A model generated the notes under the pieces. The model searched no databases, was not told the DNA's origin, and saw only the letters and a list, made by a program, of their open reading frames with translations. The position numbers were made by a program, and so were the translations under genes. Source: Notospermus geniculatus (lineage: Eukaryota; Nemertea; Pilidiophora; Heteronemertea; Lineidae). Taken from it: a stretch of DNA of 64,000 nt. The DNA is taken from the NCBI GenBank assembly GCA_002633025.1, contig NMRB01000802.1, forward strand, positions 193,586 through 257,585, in the 5' to 3' direction. Positions 30,991 to 42,333 of the stretch are shown piece after piece; the first letter of the stretch is position 1, and every line of letters begins with the position of its first letter.

Positions 30991-31222
30991 AAAAGAGGTT
31001 CTTCATGTGACGCCACATTTCCATGGCGACACGATGCCGCCATATTGGCCGTCAGAATGTCAAGCAACATCACGGCATGAACACAGCATCAGCACACAGA
31101 TTGTGACGTCAAAATGTCATGACGTGACAGTTTTGACGTCATTGCCAGCAATTTGATGGCCAACATGGCCGATTCTTTGCAGTCATGTGACCATTGTGAT
31201 GACATTAGTGAAGAACCTCTTT
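30991..31222. mobile_element. MITE family C, copy 2 (inverted, downstream of exon 47)
   Basis: AAGAGGTTCTTCATGTGACG at the left, GTGAAGAACCTCTTT at the right. Its reverse complement aligns along its full length with 29967-30193. Confidence 0.8.
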
Positions 31223-31280
31223 AACTGAAGCAAGCTTTACTGTATCGTGCAAGAGGTAACGTAATAATGATCTCTTTCAG

Positions 31281-31871
31281 CTTCAAGTGATACAGAAGCT
31301 GAGACAAAACCCGCAGACAGGGAGCCACGAAAACCACCCAAAGATGAAAAACCCAAGGAGAAGTCGCCGTCAAAGATTCCAACACCTGTAAGGTCTCCGT
31401 CACCGAAAGAGAAAGATGCTCCCAAGACAGAAACCAAGGAGGTCGTGACAAAGAAAACACTAGAGGTGAAGGAACCGAGTCCAAAGGAGGTATCACCGAA
31501 AAAATCACCACCGAAGGATGTGTCAGCCAAGAAAACACCGCCGAAGGAGGTATCTCCAAAGAAAACACCACCTAAGGAAGAGTCTCCGAAGAAAACACCG
31601 CCTAAGGAAGAGTCTCCGAAAAAATCACCACCAAAGGAAGAGACTCCTAAGAAATCTCCACCAAAAGATGAGAAGCCCAAAGATGAAACGAAGAAGAAAG
31701 ATGAGAAGAAGAAAGAGAAACCGAAACCAAAGAAGGCGCCAGAATTCAAATTGAAACTCAGGAATAAAGTCTGCAAGTCCGACTCCGTCGCTCATCTGAA
31801 GGTCAAGGTCGACGGTGACCCGGCGCCGCAGATTGTGTGGAAGAAAGACGGAGACGAGGTCAAGGAGAGCA
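31281..31871 (+). CDS. Exon 48: PEVK-like SPKK repeat linker and first part of Ig 8
   Basis: 197 codons, phase 1-1. Residues about 1-150 are dominated by P, K, E and S, with repeats such as PPKEESPKKTPPKEESPKK. The last 45 or so start an Ig: APEFKLKLRNKV, LKVKVDGDPAPQIVWKKDG. The composition resembles titin PEVK (elastic, disordered); the SPKK and TPKK sites suit proline-directed kinases. Confidence 0.92.
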
Positions 31872-32044
31872 GTAAGTAGTCTGGGAGTTGATTTGGGGAG
31901 GGCCCGGGGAAGGGGAGGGTAGGAGTGTCACTCTGTTTCCCATTACCTCAATGTGCATTCCAAATTTTGCGATTGGGGGAGGTGTTTCCCATGTGCCATT
32001 TCCCTCCTGGCTGCCATCTGACAATGGATTCGTTCTGATTTCAG

Positions 32045-32185
32045 AGCGGTACGAAATGATGTTTGAAGAGGGTGCATACCACCTGGCTGTCTACGACACC
32101 GTGCCAGCCGACAGTGGCGTCTACTCCTGTCACATCTCCAACGAAGCTGGGGAAACATCGTGTCAGTGTACACTGACTGTGGAAG
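32045..32185 (+). CDS. Exon 49: rest of Ig 8 after the kinase
   Basis: 47 codons, phase 1-1: KRYEMMFEEGAYHLAVYDTV, then DSGVYSCHISNEAGETSCQC. F-strand cysteine present. Confidence 0.92.
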
Positions 32186-32408
32186 GTAAGGAAGCAGTTG
32201 ACCTGAGCAGACAATATTTTTGAGCAGACGACATGTTGTGTTTATGACACTTCTCTCAATACCGGTAAATGAGCTCTTAGAAAATATTTGAAGAAAGTTT
32301 GTCTTGTTTACCTTTCTGAAAGATACTTCTGCAACTCTCCTTCAAAATGTTCATCTCATTTCGACCTGTCTAATAGTTAAACAAGATGGAAACATTTATT
32401 CCTGACAG

Positions 32409-32559
32409 GGACCCCCAAGCTGACAGGGAAGGATGACGACCTTCACAAGGACGAACGACCGACCTTTGAAAAGACACTTGAGGATGTCACGCTTCCCGAG
32501 GGTGAGACTGCCAAATTCTCCTGCAAGGTGAAGAACGCCAAGGACCCAAAAATCAAATG
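32409..32559 (+). CDS. Exon 50: first half of Ig 9 after the kinase
   Basis: GTPKLTGKDDDLHKDERPTF, then KFSCKVKNAKDPKIK, ending TG|G in the tryptophan codon (phase 2). Acceptor TTCCTGACAG. Confidence 0.92.
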
Positions 32560-32663
32560 GTAAGCTATCTATTAAATGGGTGCACCCCACAGGTTTACTG
32601 TATATTCCCAATATGCAGTGTGCATTCTGAGTGTGGTGTAATCTATGATTTTTGCCATTCCAG

Positions 32664-32836
32664 GACCAAGGATGGTAAAACCATCATCACCTCCAAACGT
32701 ATCCTCGTTGACGTCAGTAACAGCGTGTGTAGCCTGACCATCCAGGGCCTCACCAAGAGAGATGAGGGAAAATACACGTGTAGTGTGACGGCAAAAGGTG
32801 GCGCTGTCTCCTGTGATGCCAAGCTCACGATTGGAA
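32664..32836 (+). CDS. Exon 51: second half of Ig 9 after the kinase
   Basis: WTKDGKTIITSKRILV, then KRDEGKYTCSVTAKGGAVSC. Both core cysteines present. Phase 2 in, phase 1 out. Confidence 0.92.
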
Positions 32837-32925
32837 GTAAGTTCTTTATGAGTCATACAATGCCACCTCGTTTCTCATGTAAAGAGTGGTGTAAGAAACT
32901 ACATCAGCAACTTGTTCCTTTTCAG

Positions 32926-33500
32926 AGCCTGAAAAGAAGAAATTGACCAAAACTAAAGATGAAAAGGACAAGGAAAAGAAAGATGAAAAGGATAAAGAGA
33001 AGAAAGAAGAAGCCAAGAAGGATGACAAGAAAGACACAAAGAAAGATGAGAAGAAACCTGAAGATAAAGATAGTAAGAAGAAAGTAGATGAGAAAAAGAA
33101 GAAAGCAGAGGAAAAGAAAGAGGAAGAAAAGAAGAAAGCAGAGGAGAAGAAAGAGGAAGAAAAGAAGAAAGTGGAAGAGAAGGACAAGAAAACTGAAGAG
33201 AAGGACAAGAAAACTGAAGAAAAGGACAAGAAAACTGAAGAAAAGGACAAGAAAACTGAAGAAAAGGACAAGAAAACTGAAGAAAAGGACAAGAAAACTG
33301 AAGAGAAGGACAAGAAAACTGAAGAAAAGGAGAAATCTGAAAAGGACAAAGATGAGGTTGAAGGAAAGGAGACATTTGGACCAGAGTTTGTGGAGTTATT
33401 GGAACCGTTTTATGGAGATGTTGGCAGTCCGATTCATCTGTCTTGTCTCATCGAAGCCGAACCAAAACCAACCGTTTACTGGATGAAGAACGGAAAGAAG
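32926..33500 (+). CDS. Exon 52: K/E-rich predicted single alpha-helix and start of Ig 10
   Basis: 191 codons. About 140 residues are almost entirely K, E and D, with few helix breakers. KKAEEKKEEEKKKAEEKKEE is followed by about eight copies of the heptad DKKTEEK (21-bp units, about 33180-33330). The Ig begins FGPEFVELLEPFYGD, HLSCLIEAEPKPTVYWMKNG. Phase 1 in, phase 0 out. The alternating charged blocks resemble single alpha-helix domains of caldesmon and myosin VI. Confidence 0.92.
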
Positions 33501-34811
33501 GTAAGTGGAGATCTGTTTTCTGTATCACTCGGGATTCGATATCAAACTGAGAAGTTTAGTTGCGAACATTTTACGACATGATACAGGACAAAACCAGAAC
33601 TGTGGAGACATCTCTAATAGGTGTTGTCTATGGGGGACACTTGTGGTCACAAATACCCTCGATAGTAAAAAGTAAAGTTGTCTCTGAATTTCGCAAATTT
33701 TCGACCTGAACCAGCGTCTTCCTCAGGCACTTTCTTGTAGAGATCCCAGACGTGAATGAGCTGGATCCTAAATAAAATACCGAAACAAGATAAAATAAAA
33801 AGATATAAATAAAAAAGATCCCAATAAAAAGATAAGAAATCTCCTAAAAGATAAAAAGATCCTACATAAAAAGATCCTAAACAAACACCCTCAATACAAA
33901 ATAATTAAAGTTCAGCACAAATTGTTCTGGGACTTCACTTTTTTGGCCATTGTTGAGTTTTATAAGCACCTCACTCAATGATAGCTGCAAGAAGTAGGCC
34001 CTACTTGAAAACACTTTGTGCCACTTCTCGGTGTCTAAGGAATGCAACATAGCAGGCCTTTTACAAATTGTTTATAATTGATTGGGTCCGCTTAATGGCT
34101 TGGAAAATTCATTTGAACTCTCATTTACGCATTATTTGATAACAGACAATGATTCGTGCATTATTGTGAGAGAATGCACTGTATAGTTAGGATGGAACAG
34201 AACTGGCACTGTACCCAACTCCGAGTCAGTCTTAAATGTCCATAAATACATACATTTATATACATGAAAACACTGTATATTTAGGTTAAAACAGATATGA
34301 ACATTGCGGATACAATGCACTTCCTAATAACCTGAGTTGATAGGCCCATAAAGAGCCTCTCTATTACCTCCAATAGACCTATCGTGACCTAGATATTAGC
34401 ACTATTTACTGTACACAGTGGCACATGTCCTGATCTGTGGAAACGGGATTTTGTCAACTCTCCATGTGAAAGGTTTATTAGAATCAAATCTAACTGGATT
34501 TTCTCTGGACATCAACGTGGTGAGTTCTCTCTCTGTTTTCAAGTATTTTGAAGGTATTTCAAGAAAAACCTCAGGTTTGATGGTGAATGGTTGATGAGGA
34601 TGAGTAGCCCTCTACATACATGGTCACATGGTGTAGGCTACATTTCTTTTGTTTTTGTCCCACTGAACTCCTGCTGCTGGATGAAAAGTGGTGGTCCTTG
34701 GTCCGCTAGAACTTTTCCCATCTTTTGGCAATAAGCGTGGCTGATTGCTCCTATTGATGCCTCGCCACTGCTTTGTACTCGGTGAACTCTTGAACCTGTT
34801 CAGTACAACCT

Positions 34812-35106
34812 CCCATAAAGGACCACAGTATTGCTTCCCAATCCTGCGTTACACCTACCCGCGTTAAGGGGAGACCTCTATTAACGACTTGGTATTAAAA
34901 CTACTGCATGCAACTAGTCTCGCGCAGCCAGCCGTTTCGTTCCGCAGTACTGCTACACAAACTTGTTCGATCCCAGCGGCTGGGTGACCGAGACTGTAAT
35001 CATACATTCTCCAACACTGGGGCGAAAGGCTTAACTACAGTATTGGAGCATGCTGCCGGTGGCGCCGGCTGTCGACAGAAAGATGCAATACAGTGGTCCT
35101 TTAACG
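34812..35106. mobile_element. MITE family G, copy 1
   Basis: ATAAAGGACCACAGTATTG at the left faces CAATACAGTGGTCCTTTA at the right. The interior has CATTCTCCAACACTGG and GTGGCGCCGGCTGTCGAC. A second copy lies at 35577-35829. Confidence 0.7.
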
Positions 35107-35283
35107 GACACCTGCCTGGAGGACACTCTGTAGAAGGACACCAAAGTTCGGTCCCAAATTGGTCATTTCTGTTCATTTGAAATTTTAACCTCTGCAATCA
35201 GGACATCTTGTGAGAATGACAGCATCTGTCAGTCCTGATAGGTGTCCTTAATACAGAGATCCCACTGTTATGGTCCCATCTTA

Positions 35284-35478
35284 AAATGTGACCCATCTGC
35301 CAAAAGTAGACACATGTGGCAGGTGATAATCATTGGTCATCAGTTTACTCAACTATTATCACTGCTGTCCACTACTATTGTCAACCTGCAGAGACAAACA
35401 TTTCAGCTAATTGTGCTGTAAGGCCGATAACCCTTTCCGTGTTTGCGACTTGCACCTACTTTTGCAAGACGAGGTCAC
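35284..35478. mobile_element. MITE family A (reverse orientation) in intron 52
   Basis: AAATGTGACCCATCTGCC at the left, CTTTTGCAAGACGAGGTCAC at the right, with the standard interior reversed. Lies between the two family G copies. Confidence 0.75.
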
Positions 35479-35576
35479 AAATATCAAGGGTATGGTCATA
35501 ACCGGTACCGCCACTTTGCTTTTTGGACTAGGCCTTTGTTTTTCCGTTGTCCACGATTTGGACCCGTATCCATATT

Positions 35577-35829
35577 AAAGGGCCACTGTATTCCTTCTCT
35601 AGGCCTATCCTGCACTAAACATACCCATGTTAAGGGAGACCTCTATTGGCATTGTTGTTAAACTACCGCTTATCAACCTCGCCCCATGCAGAGTCACTCT
35701 CGTTCCTAAGGTATCCACGTATGCATTCTCCAACACTGGCGCTAAAGGCAAAACTACCACATTGGAGAATGATGCAACCGCTGTCAGTGGCGCCGGCTGT
35801 TGACAAAAAGTGGCAACATCATGGCCCTT
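35577..35829. mobile_element. MITE family G, copy 2
   Basis: AAAGGGCCACTGTATTCC at the left; the right end is decayed (ATCATGGCCCTT). Shares GGAGACCTCTATT, CATTCTCCAACACTGG and GTGGCGCCGGCTG with copy 1. Confidence 0.65.
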
Positions 35830-36074
35830 GAACATGTATCATCTAGATGTGATGGGACGTTACATGATTAGGCCTGGATAGGTTTTGTTAACATTAGGCA
35901 ATCAATGTCATGACAGTTTAAATCAACATTCCTGTGTATTTACAAGACAAGACTATTAATAATCATTATGTATGACATGATAGATAGCTACATCGAGGGA
36001 TGAGCGAGGCTCCAGATGGGACACCACTTGGTCAACTTTCACCAAATTCTAACCTTCTTCCATCTTTACTTCAG

Positions 36075-36231
36075 CTCAAGGAAACCCCAAACCTCAAGTT
36101 CAGCCAATCAGACGACGGCTTGTGTTCGCTAGACATCGCCAAGGCCAAATTTACCGACGTTGGTTTCTACGTTTGCATTGCATCCAACTCGATTGGAGAG
36201 GAGACGGACTCGGCCGTCGTGGACCTCGCCT
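36075..36231 (+). CDS. Exon 53: rest of Ig 10 after the kinase
   Basis: LKETPNLKFSQSDDGLCSLD, then DVGFYVCIASNSIGEETDS. Phase 0 in, phase 1 out. Acceptor CTTTACTTCAG, donor GTGAGT. A 21.6 kb intron follows. Confidence 0.9.
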
Positions 36232-36277
36232 GTGAGTACACGCTTTCGTCTCACTCTTTCCCCTTCATAAGCCCATT

Positions 36278-36473
36278 TGTGAGCCGCTTCAGCAAAGGCA
36301 GACGTTTGTCGCAACCCGAGGAAAGGGTTAACGGCCTAGCAGCACAAGAGCGGAAATGTACATTGACACGGATTTACAATAGTAGTGGACAGCAGTGATA
36401 ATAGTAGAGTAAACTGATGACCAATGATGATCACTTGCGACCAGCGTCTGCTTTTGCTGGAGCAGGTTACATT
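36278..36473. mobile_element. MITE family A at the start of the giant intron
   Basis: GTGAGCCGCTTCAGCAAAG at the left, CTTTTGCTGGAGCAGGTTAC at the right, with the standard interior including GATGACCAATGATGATCAC. Confidence 0.78.
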
Positions 36474-37536
36474 TACGCTACAGACTTTTCACTATACTGG
36501 GTTGTGACCGAGCACGGTTCGGCACAATGTTGCCAAATGTAAACAGGTCAAGCCAGCTTGTCCTGGTACCAAATGGCAGTGTAAACGGGAATGCCCTGCT
36601 TTAATTTCAAAGCGGCTTCAGTCCGGGTCAAGCTCGGCATGCTTCAACTGGACTAGTGTAAAAAGGGCTATAGTCACCCCCTACCCCCCCCCCCCCCGGG
36701 CCCCCGGGCCCCCACCAAGTTTCAACAGGATACAACAGTAGAATTCGGTGCAGAAATCTTGTGGCATCTTTTTCATCCAGAATGCATGAATTTCGTGGTG
36801 ACCCAATGAACTTATACATCTATCTATCTATCTAATATAATAGACATCTTTTGTGATACATATGAATGATTGACAGGTAATTAAGGCCTTATAATTGATT
36901 ACTTTGATCAGATGATGTTAGGGTTAATTCATCGTTAGTATCAACAATAACCTTTTGTGTCATGAAATGTTGCTGTTGTCTGCTGAAGGAAAGCACAAGT
37001 TTTTGTTTCGTGATGAAAAATTCCTGGCTTCTGGTAGATATGACAAATATATGATATAAACAGGCTGACAGGCATCGATATTCCAGCCTCTGGGTGATCC
37101 CTCTCTGTTCAGCGGATATTTTTTCTCAAACACCCCACGGAAACTCTACTGCTGAATTTTTCCGGTGCCGGTAAACGTCCCAGTTATCATTCCTCTCCAG
37201 CCAACTGCGGTGACAATGTTTGTGTACCCAGTAGGAGGTGGCCCCTTCAAATTATTTCCCCTACAATTTAGGACCCTTATCTACCCCGTTAATTAGTTGA
37301 GCAGCCCCTTGACGGTGTTTTCGTGGGGCGACAAATGTTTGTCACCCAGTAGGGGGTGGCACCTTCAAATTTCTTCCCCTGTAATTTTGGACCCTTATCT
37401 GTTCCCTTAATTATTAGTTGATCGGCCCCTTGGAGGGGTTTTCACATCAGGAGGGCTAAAAACTGGTCCCTAATGTCTGTCAGCTTGCTTTCATTTGTTC
37501 ACAGTCATTTGTTCACCAGATCAGACTGCAATAGTC
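36474..37536 (+). other. Giant intron, part 1
   Basis: Poly-C and CCCGGG-rich tract at 36682-36712. A direct repeat of about 100 bp (GTAGG(A/G)GGTGGC(C/A)CCTTCAAATT at 37231 and 37350) includes GGACCCTTATCT. No coding exon seen. Confidence 0.55.
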
Positions 37537-37720
37537 TGGAGCCACGGTGGTGTAGTGGTTCGGGTCTCCGTCTAGCAGTCAGAGGGTCCCGGGTTCGAAT
37601 CCCACTGCGTGTGAGACTTTGGGAAAGTCTCTTTTCCCCACTGGCCTCTCCCCACTCAGGTGTACGGTATAAATGGTACCAGTCGGAAATGCTCAAATTG
37701 TAGCGCTGAATGAGCAGCTC
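37537..37720 (+). mobile_element. tRNA-derived SINE with intact B box
   Basis: ACGGTGGTGTAGTGGTTCGG (A-box region), then GTCCCGGGTTCGAATCCCAC (consensus B box). The putative acceptor ends (GCCACGG and CTGCGTG) do not pair, so it is not a functional tRNA gene. Same family as 3675-3778 and 24205-24345. Confidence 0.7.
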
Positions 37721-38492
37721 ATCTGAGTTCTACTGAATGGTTTCAGAATAGACTGGGGTTAAAGTGTAAAGTCGGATGACACCTCTAGGCCTACCATTGT
37801 TGGTGATATCAGACTATAAACCCAAACTTTAACTTTCACAGTTGTTTCCACTGTTCAGTCTATCAGACTGTGCTAGACCCACTCTTATTTCTAAAACTAC
37901 TGTCTGTGTCCACTCTGACACAGGCTTACTGGGAGCTTGGAGGAAATATACTTAATTCCTCCAAGCGGGGAGGCACCTATAAAAACAGTCCAGTAGGCCT
38001 TGAAGTGGCTTGTCCTTGGAGTCAACACAAAATATTTGTCAGCTCCTTGAAAAAACATTTCTACTTGAGTGATCTAAATATGTGTCATTAGTCCATGGCT
38101 TGTTTGATCAGCTGATAATGTGACGTTCATTCCTGTTGATCTCAACTTTTCAGTTCAGTAATTGACCACCAGATGGAGCAGTTGTCCTGTCATGAATTTC
38201 TTTTCCTCTTCTCAGATACCGGTACTTGAACACGTATTAAAATTTCCGCCAACTCCAGACTGTGACAAATTCATCTTTCTATGTTTGTTTGGCTTCCTTC
38301 ATATTTTGTGTCGGGTATTTCGGTGCCAGTCATTACGAAATCGTTGGAATCACAATCCATTTCATTTTGCTAATTAGTCCAGGCGGTCAGTCGGGATGGT
38401 CAGTTATTGGGGTTTATTGGTTCCGGGTCTAATTTCGGCAAAAATTATGGTAATTCTCTGATCTAAATTCCTGATTGTTGTCGCTAGGCCTT

Positions 38493-38632
38493 TTTACACA
38501 GAGTTTGTTCGACCCGGTTCGAGACCAGTTCACTTACTTTTTGTACCATGAAAAGGGAAGGATAGAACAGGTTTCACAGTACCCGGTACAAAAAGCAAGT
38601 GAACTGGCCTCGGTCCGGAATCGAACCAACTC
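38493..38632. mobile_element. Foldback element family H
   Basis: TTGTTCGACCCGGTTCGAGA and CAGTTCACTTACTTTTTGTA at the left mirror GTACAAAAAGCAAGTGAACTG and TCCGGAATCGAACCAA at the right, enclosing about 60 bp. A half-copy with GTTCGAGGCCAGTTCACTGA lies at about 58525-58570. Confidence 0.7.
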
Positions 38633-39283
38633 CTTGTTAACAGGGCCATTGGCCTTGAGACTGTGCACTTCATGGCCATGACTGAAGAATTGTCACCCGC
38701 ATGTGTAGTTAGAAAAAAGATCACCACGTGTAGACACTGCATAATTAATATCCTTGGATATCACTCTTCAATACCAACTAAATAAAATTGTGGCTTCACT
38801 CGTGTATAAAAGTGAGATAAAGGCCTCTTTACCATATCATCTGTTCCTACCAGCCATGAAATGCAGAAAGTGTGACCGTTGTGAATGGTCAAAGAATAGG
38901 ATTTTGAATTTGAAAAGTTATAAAGAGATTTTAAACGATGATTTATATTAGCAACAAGATAGGACTGGTTTCATGTAGGCCTATGACATGATTAGGCCTA
39001 GTTTGACAATGTGAATGAAAGTCAACATGTCTGAATGACTCTGGTTCTGCTGTCATAGCTCGGATCTGACAGTGACAGTCAATGGGGAAATATCTTTGTC
39101 CATACTTAAAGAGGGAAATTTCTAGTACGTCTATAGTCGACAGTGCCGCGCCCCTCAACTTGTAGTAGGGCCTACAGCTCGCCCATTTGCCCTACAAGGG
39201 CCTTGCTGCAGCAGCAACCAGTCTAACCTGCTGCAACATGGGGGGTCTCTGGGTCTAGTCGAATGTGCCCCCCCCCCCCCCCC

Positions 39284-39409
39284 NNNNNNNNNNNNNNNNN
39301 NNNNNNNNNNNNNNNNNNNNNNNNNNNNNNNNNNNNNNNNNNNNNNNNNNNNNNNNNNNNNNNNNNNNNNNNNNNNNNNNNNNNNNNNNNNNNNNNNNNN
39401 NNNNNNNNN
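39284..39409. other. Assembly gap (126 N)
   Basis: The gap lies between a poly-C tract and CCCCTCCCCTCCCC sequence, so difficult C-rich DNA is the likely cause. Confidence 0.99.
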
Positions 39410-41060
39410 CCCCTCCCCTCCCCTCCCCCACTCTGACTTGTATGGGACCGACACCCATCTATGTCCTCTAAAAGTACCCTTCTATAGCATAGCAACAACT
39501 ACCATAGCCTCCTGTAGCCTGGGATGGGACCATGAGTCTAGTTGACTGTTGCTATCCATCACGGTGAGTCAGCCCCCCTGACATGTTGGAGTGGCAGCAC
39601 TGATCCCTACATCTCAACGATCAGTCAGCCCAGCATGGAAAAACAGCCAAATAATTCCCTATGAGTGGCTTATCACCATGGGAACCAGTCGAACGGACAA
39701 ATGTCAGCTGGGACGAGTACCATTGCTCACTCTCGTAACTCGCTCACTCTCATATAACTCATCAACTTCATTTTGAAACAAAATTGATGAATGAAGTAAG
39801 TGCCTGAAAAAGTTGGAGAGGATATTATGAATGGCGGGGGAAGTTCCACTCGGTTGCTAAAGCCGCAATTGCTGAATCAATGGTTGATTCTGCCGAACCT
39901 CCAGTCGTGAAATTTTGTGATTTTGAAAAAGTCACTACTATACTGTTTACTGCAGTCCAGAAAAAATCCCAGCTAGCAGTGGCTGTTTCTATAGACATCA
40001 CTACGAATGCTGGTAATGCTACTTTTTTCCACATCCTCCGTTTGTTTTTACTGTGCTAATCGTTCCTATAGATGGAGCCACTTATCGTGATCACCGTCTA
40101 TAATGAAGTCATTGTTTTTACTCGGCTAATGTTGGCTCGTTGATTGAGCTAATTACGGCCGGAGTAGGTTAGTAATTTCTGTGCCCGTTGTGAACAGGTG
40201 TCTGGGTAATAGAACCAAATGAACAATGTAATGGAAACAGATTTTGGGCTGTGTGCTTGGCTCGGACTTCAGCCACACATTCAGTAAACCTTACTTTTCT
40301 CAATGCTTCAAGCAAAAAGGTTTTTTCATGTCAGTTCGTGAGTTTATTTTTTCGGAATCCTTATTAACCTTCTTGATAAACTTTCTCCACAAAAACCTCT
40401 TCTTATCAGATTTAATCAACGCAAGTTTATTTATTTGGATGATAGACAAGTTATTGTACCAGCATACTACCTGCTGTTTAACCAACCTGCCAAGGACCCT
40501 GAGGATATCAGCGATGGCTGAAGCCAGAGTTGGTCAGGTCAACAATGTTCACCTGAGCTGCTGCCCGTAGGAACCATCTTTCAGCAACTTACAACAGACC
40601 TGAAGGTCAAGAATAACACCACTGGATGGCCTCCTGCTATTTCGATGCTAGAGGCCTACCTCATATCCATTCCTTCCATCATAGAGGTTATACCAGGATT
40701 CCATTTGCTTGGCCTGGCTGGTGATGAGCAGTGTGACATACTCTACATCTCTCAGAATTAGTTGGTGTGGCCTGAGCAGTGATCAGTTGGTAAATTACTC
40801 CTGTAGTAGTCACTCCAGGAGTTCATTTGCTTGGCCTGACTTGTGATGAGCCGTGTAACCCACTCCACATTTCTCAAAGAATTAGTTTGTGTGGCCTGAG
40901 AAGTGATCAGTTTGTAAATTACTCCTGTATCAGTCAGTCATCCTGCTCCTCTCAGAGAGGAAGCGTCTCAGTCAGTATCTCGCAGTTCCTGGTGGGATTT
41001 CTCCTGTTTCTTATGTGGATTACTATTAGTGTTACCTTCCTGTTGGATTACAAACTACAG
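39410..41060 (+). other. Giant intron, part 2
   Basis: No coding exon recognised. A direct repeat pair with TTCATTTGCTTGGCCTGAC-like units and GTGTGGCCTGAG(A/C)AGTGATCAG occurs at about 40700-40800 and 40815-40925. Confidence 0.5.
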
Positions 41061-41063
41061 TGT

Positions 41064-41168
41064 ACATTTCACCATCCCAGGACTCTCTGTACATTTCACC
41101 ATCCCAGGACTCTCTGTACATTTCACCATCCCAGGACTCTCTGTACATTTCACCATCCCAGGACTCGT
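41064..41168. repeat. 27-bp tandem repeat, four copies
   Basis: ACATTTCACCATCCCAGGAC plus TCTCTGT, starting at 41064, 41091, 41118 and 41145 with almost no divergence, so it is young. Confidence 0.95.
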
Positions 41169-41689
41169 GTACTCACAGCCTATCCAACAGTTTGAGAACA
41201 AGTTAGGAAATGTTCATGTCATTAGCTATCTTCCTGGTTCAACTTTTCCTGACCTTTGTGTATTTCTCAGTTTCTGTCCTGTTGAGGCAGATTGTGTTGT
41301 GTATGTACTGGTTGTGTACATTTCATTCATGCGGAGCCTTGTGCATTTCAATTTGGCTCTTTGTCTTCCCTCTTATCGTGTCAGTTTAGGCCCCTTGGAA
41401 GAATAATTGGACCTCCTCTTTGGTAGGGCACAAAGTGTTAATGTCGTACGAACTAGTGTACCCAGGTTACGGAGTTAGGATGGTTAGCGTTAAAGGTTAG
41501 GGTCAGGACTAGGTTTAGGATTAGGGTAGGGATCAGTGACAAGGGTTGAGGGTCAGGGTTGGGATTAGGGTTAGTGGCTTGGGCGAGGAATTAGTGTGTA
41601 GGATCAGTTCTGGACGACATTCACCCATTCAGCTTTGGTAGGCCTTATGATGCATGTCAGCTTATTGTAAAAGGTGTAGGCCCTAAATG

Positions 41690-41965
41690 TCGGCACTCTC
41701 TAAAAACACAAAGAGTGCTGTAAATGTCCTCTAATCCTATGGAACAGATAAACAGTTGCCTGTGAGGGTTGGGGATTAGGGATTAGGATTAGGATTAGGA
41801 GCAAGCTTTAGGATCAGGGATAGGAGGCCAGGTATCAAGGGTTGTGGGATAGGGGCAAAATTCCACTGAGGAGCATGAAGCTGAAGATTATGATGATGTC
41901 GGTGATAGGGGCCAGGCCCTGGGGTTAGAATTCAGAGTGAACGACATTCACCCCTTCATGTCAGC
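41690..41965 (+). repeat. GGTTAGGG-rich dispersed repeat, copy 2
   Basis: Same sequence family as 6040-6232 (CTAATCCTATGGAACAG through GACATTCACCCCTTC). A further related piece lies at 41465-41640. Confidence 0.6.
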
Positions 41966-42224
41966 ATTTCGCTGTGGGCATCCCCAAATATGGCTAATGT
42001 AGGCTGAATGAACTTGAGAAAGTACAAGATAGGCCTACTTCAAAATGTCTTCTCCATTTCAAACCCTCCCCAATGCCCCCTGGAGGGTCAAAACTTCCAG
42101 CAGACCAGCACAGCAAGATCCCACCCCCTTGAATATAACACATCTGATCTGGTCCTCCCCTCCCAGGGACCACCACAGCAAGGTCCCTTGAGGGTCAACA
42201 TTTCTGACTGTGCCCCTCCCCCAT

Positions 42225-42333
42225 CCTCCGGGTCCCACAGCAAAGCCCTCGTTCCTCTTCATACACTTACTCGCACACAAAGTGAGTGGATGAAGAGGAG
42301 CGAGGTAAAAACCCCTGCTGTGGGAGGATGCCC
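42225..42333. mobile_element. Foldback element family E, copy 2
   Basis: Outer pair CCATCCTCCGGGTCCCACAG and CCTGCTGTGGGAGGATG; inner pair CTCGTTCCTCTTCATACAC and GTGGATGAAGAGGAGCGAGG. Confidence 0.75.

Larger units (their letters stand above)
33501..36074 (+). other. Intron 52 (2.6 kb)
   Basis: 33770-33900 is A-rich with AAAAAGATCCTA-like units. It also holds two family G elements and a reversed MITE A (35284-35478). No exon recognised. Confidence 0.65.

Noticed and set aside
32846-33375. Serine/phenylalanine-rich open frames on the minus strand
   Set aside because: Mirror image of the K/E-rich coding exon 52. The + strand frame is tied into the gene by splice phase and an Ig domain.
37537-37615. 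A tRNA gene with a consensus B box
   Set aside because: The acceptor-stem halves do not pair and no cloverleaf can be drawn. The family recurs in the window, so it is a SINE head.
39155-39500. Open frames across the N gap
   Set aside because: They consist of unknown bases and poly-C sequence.
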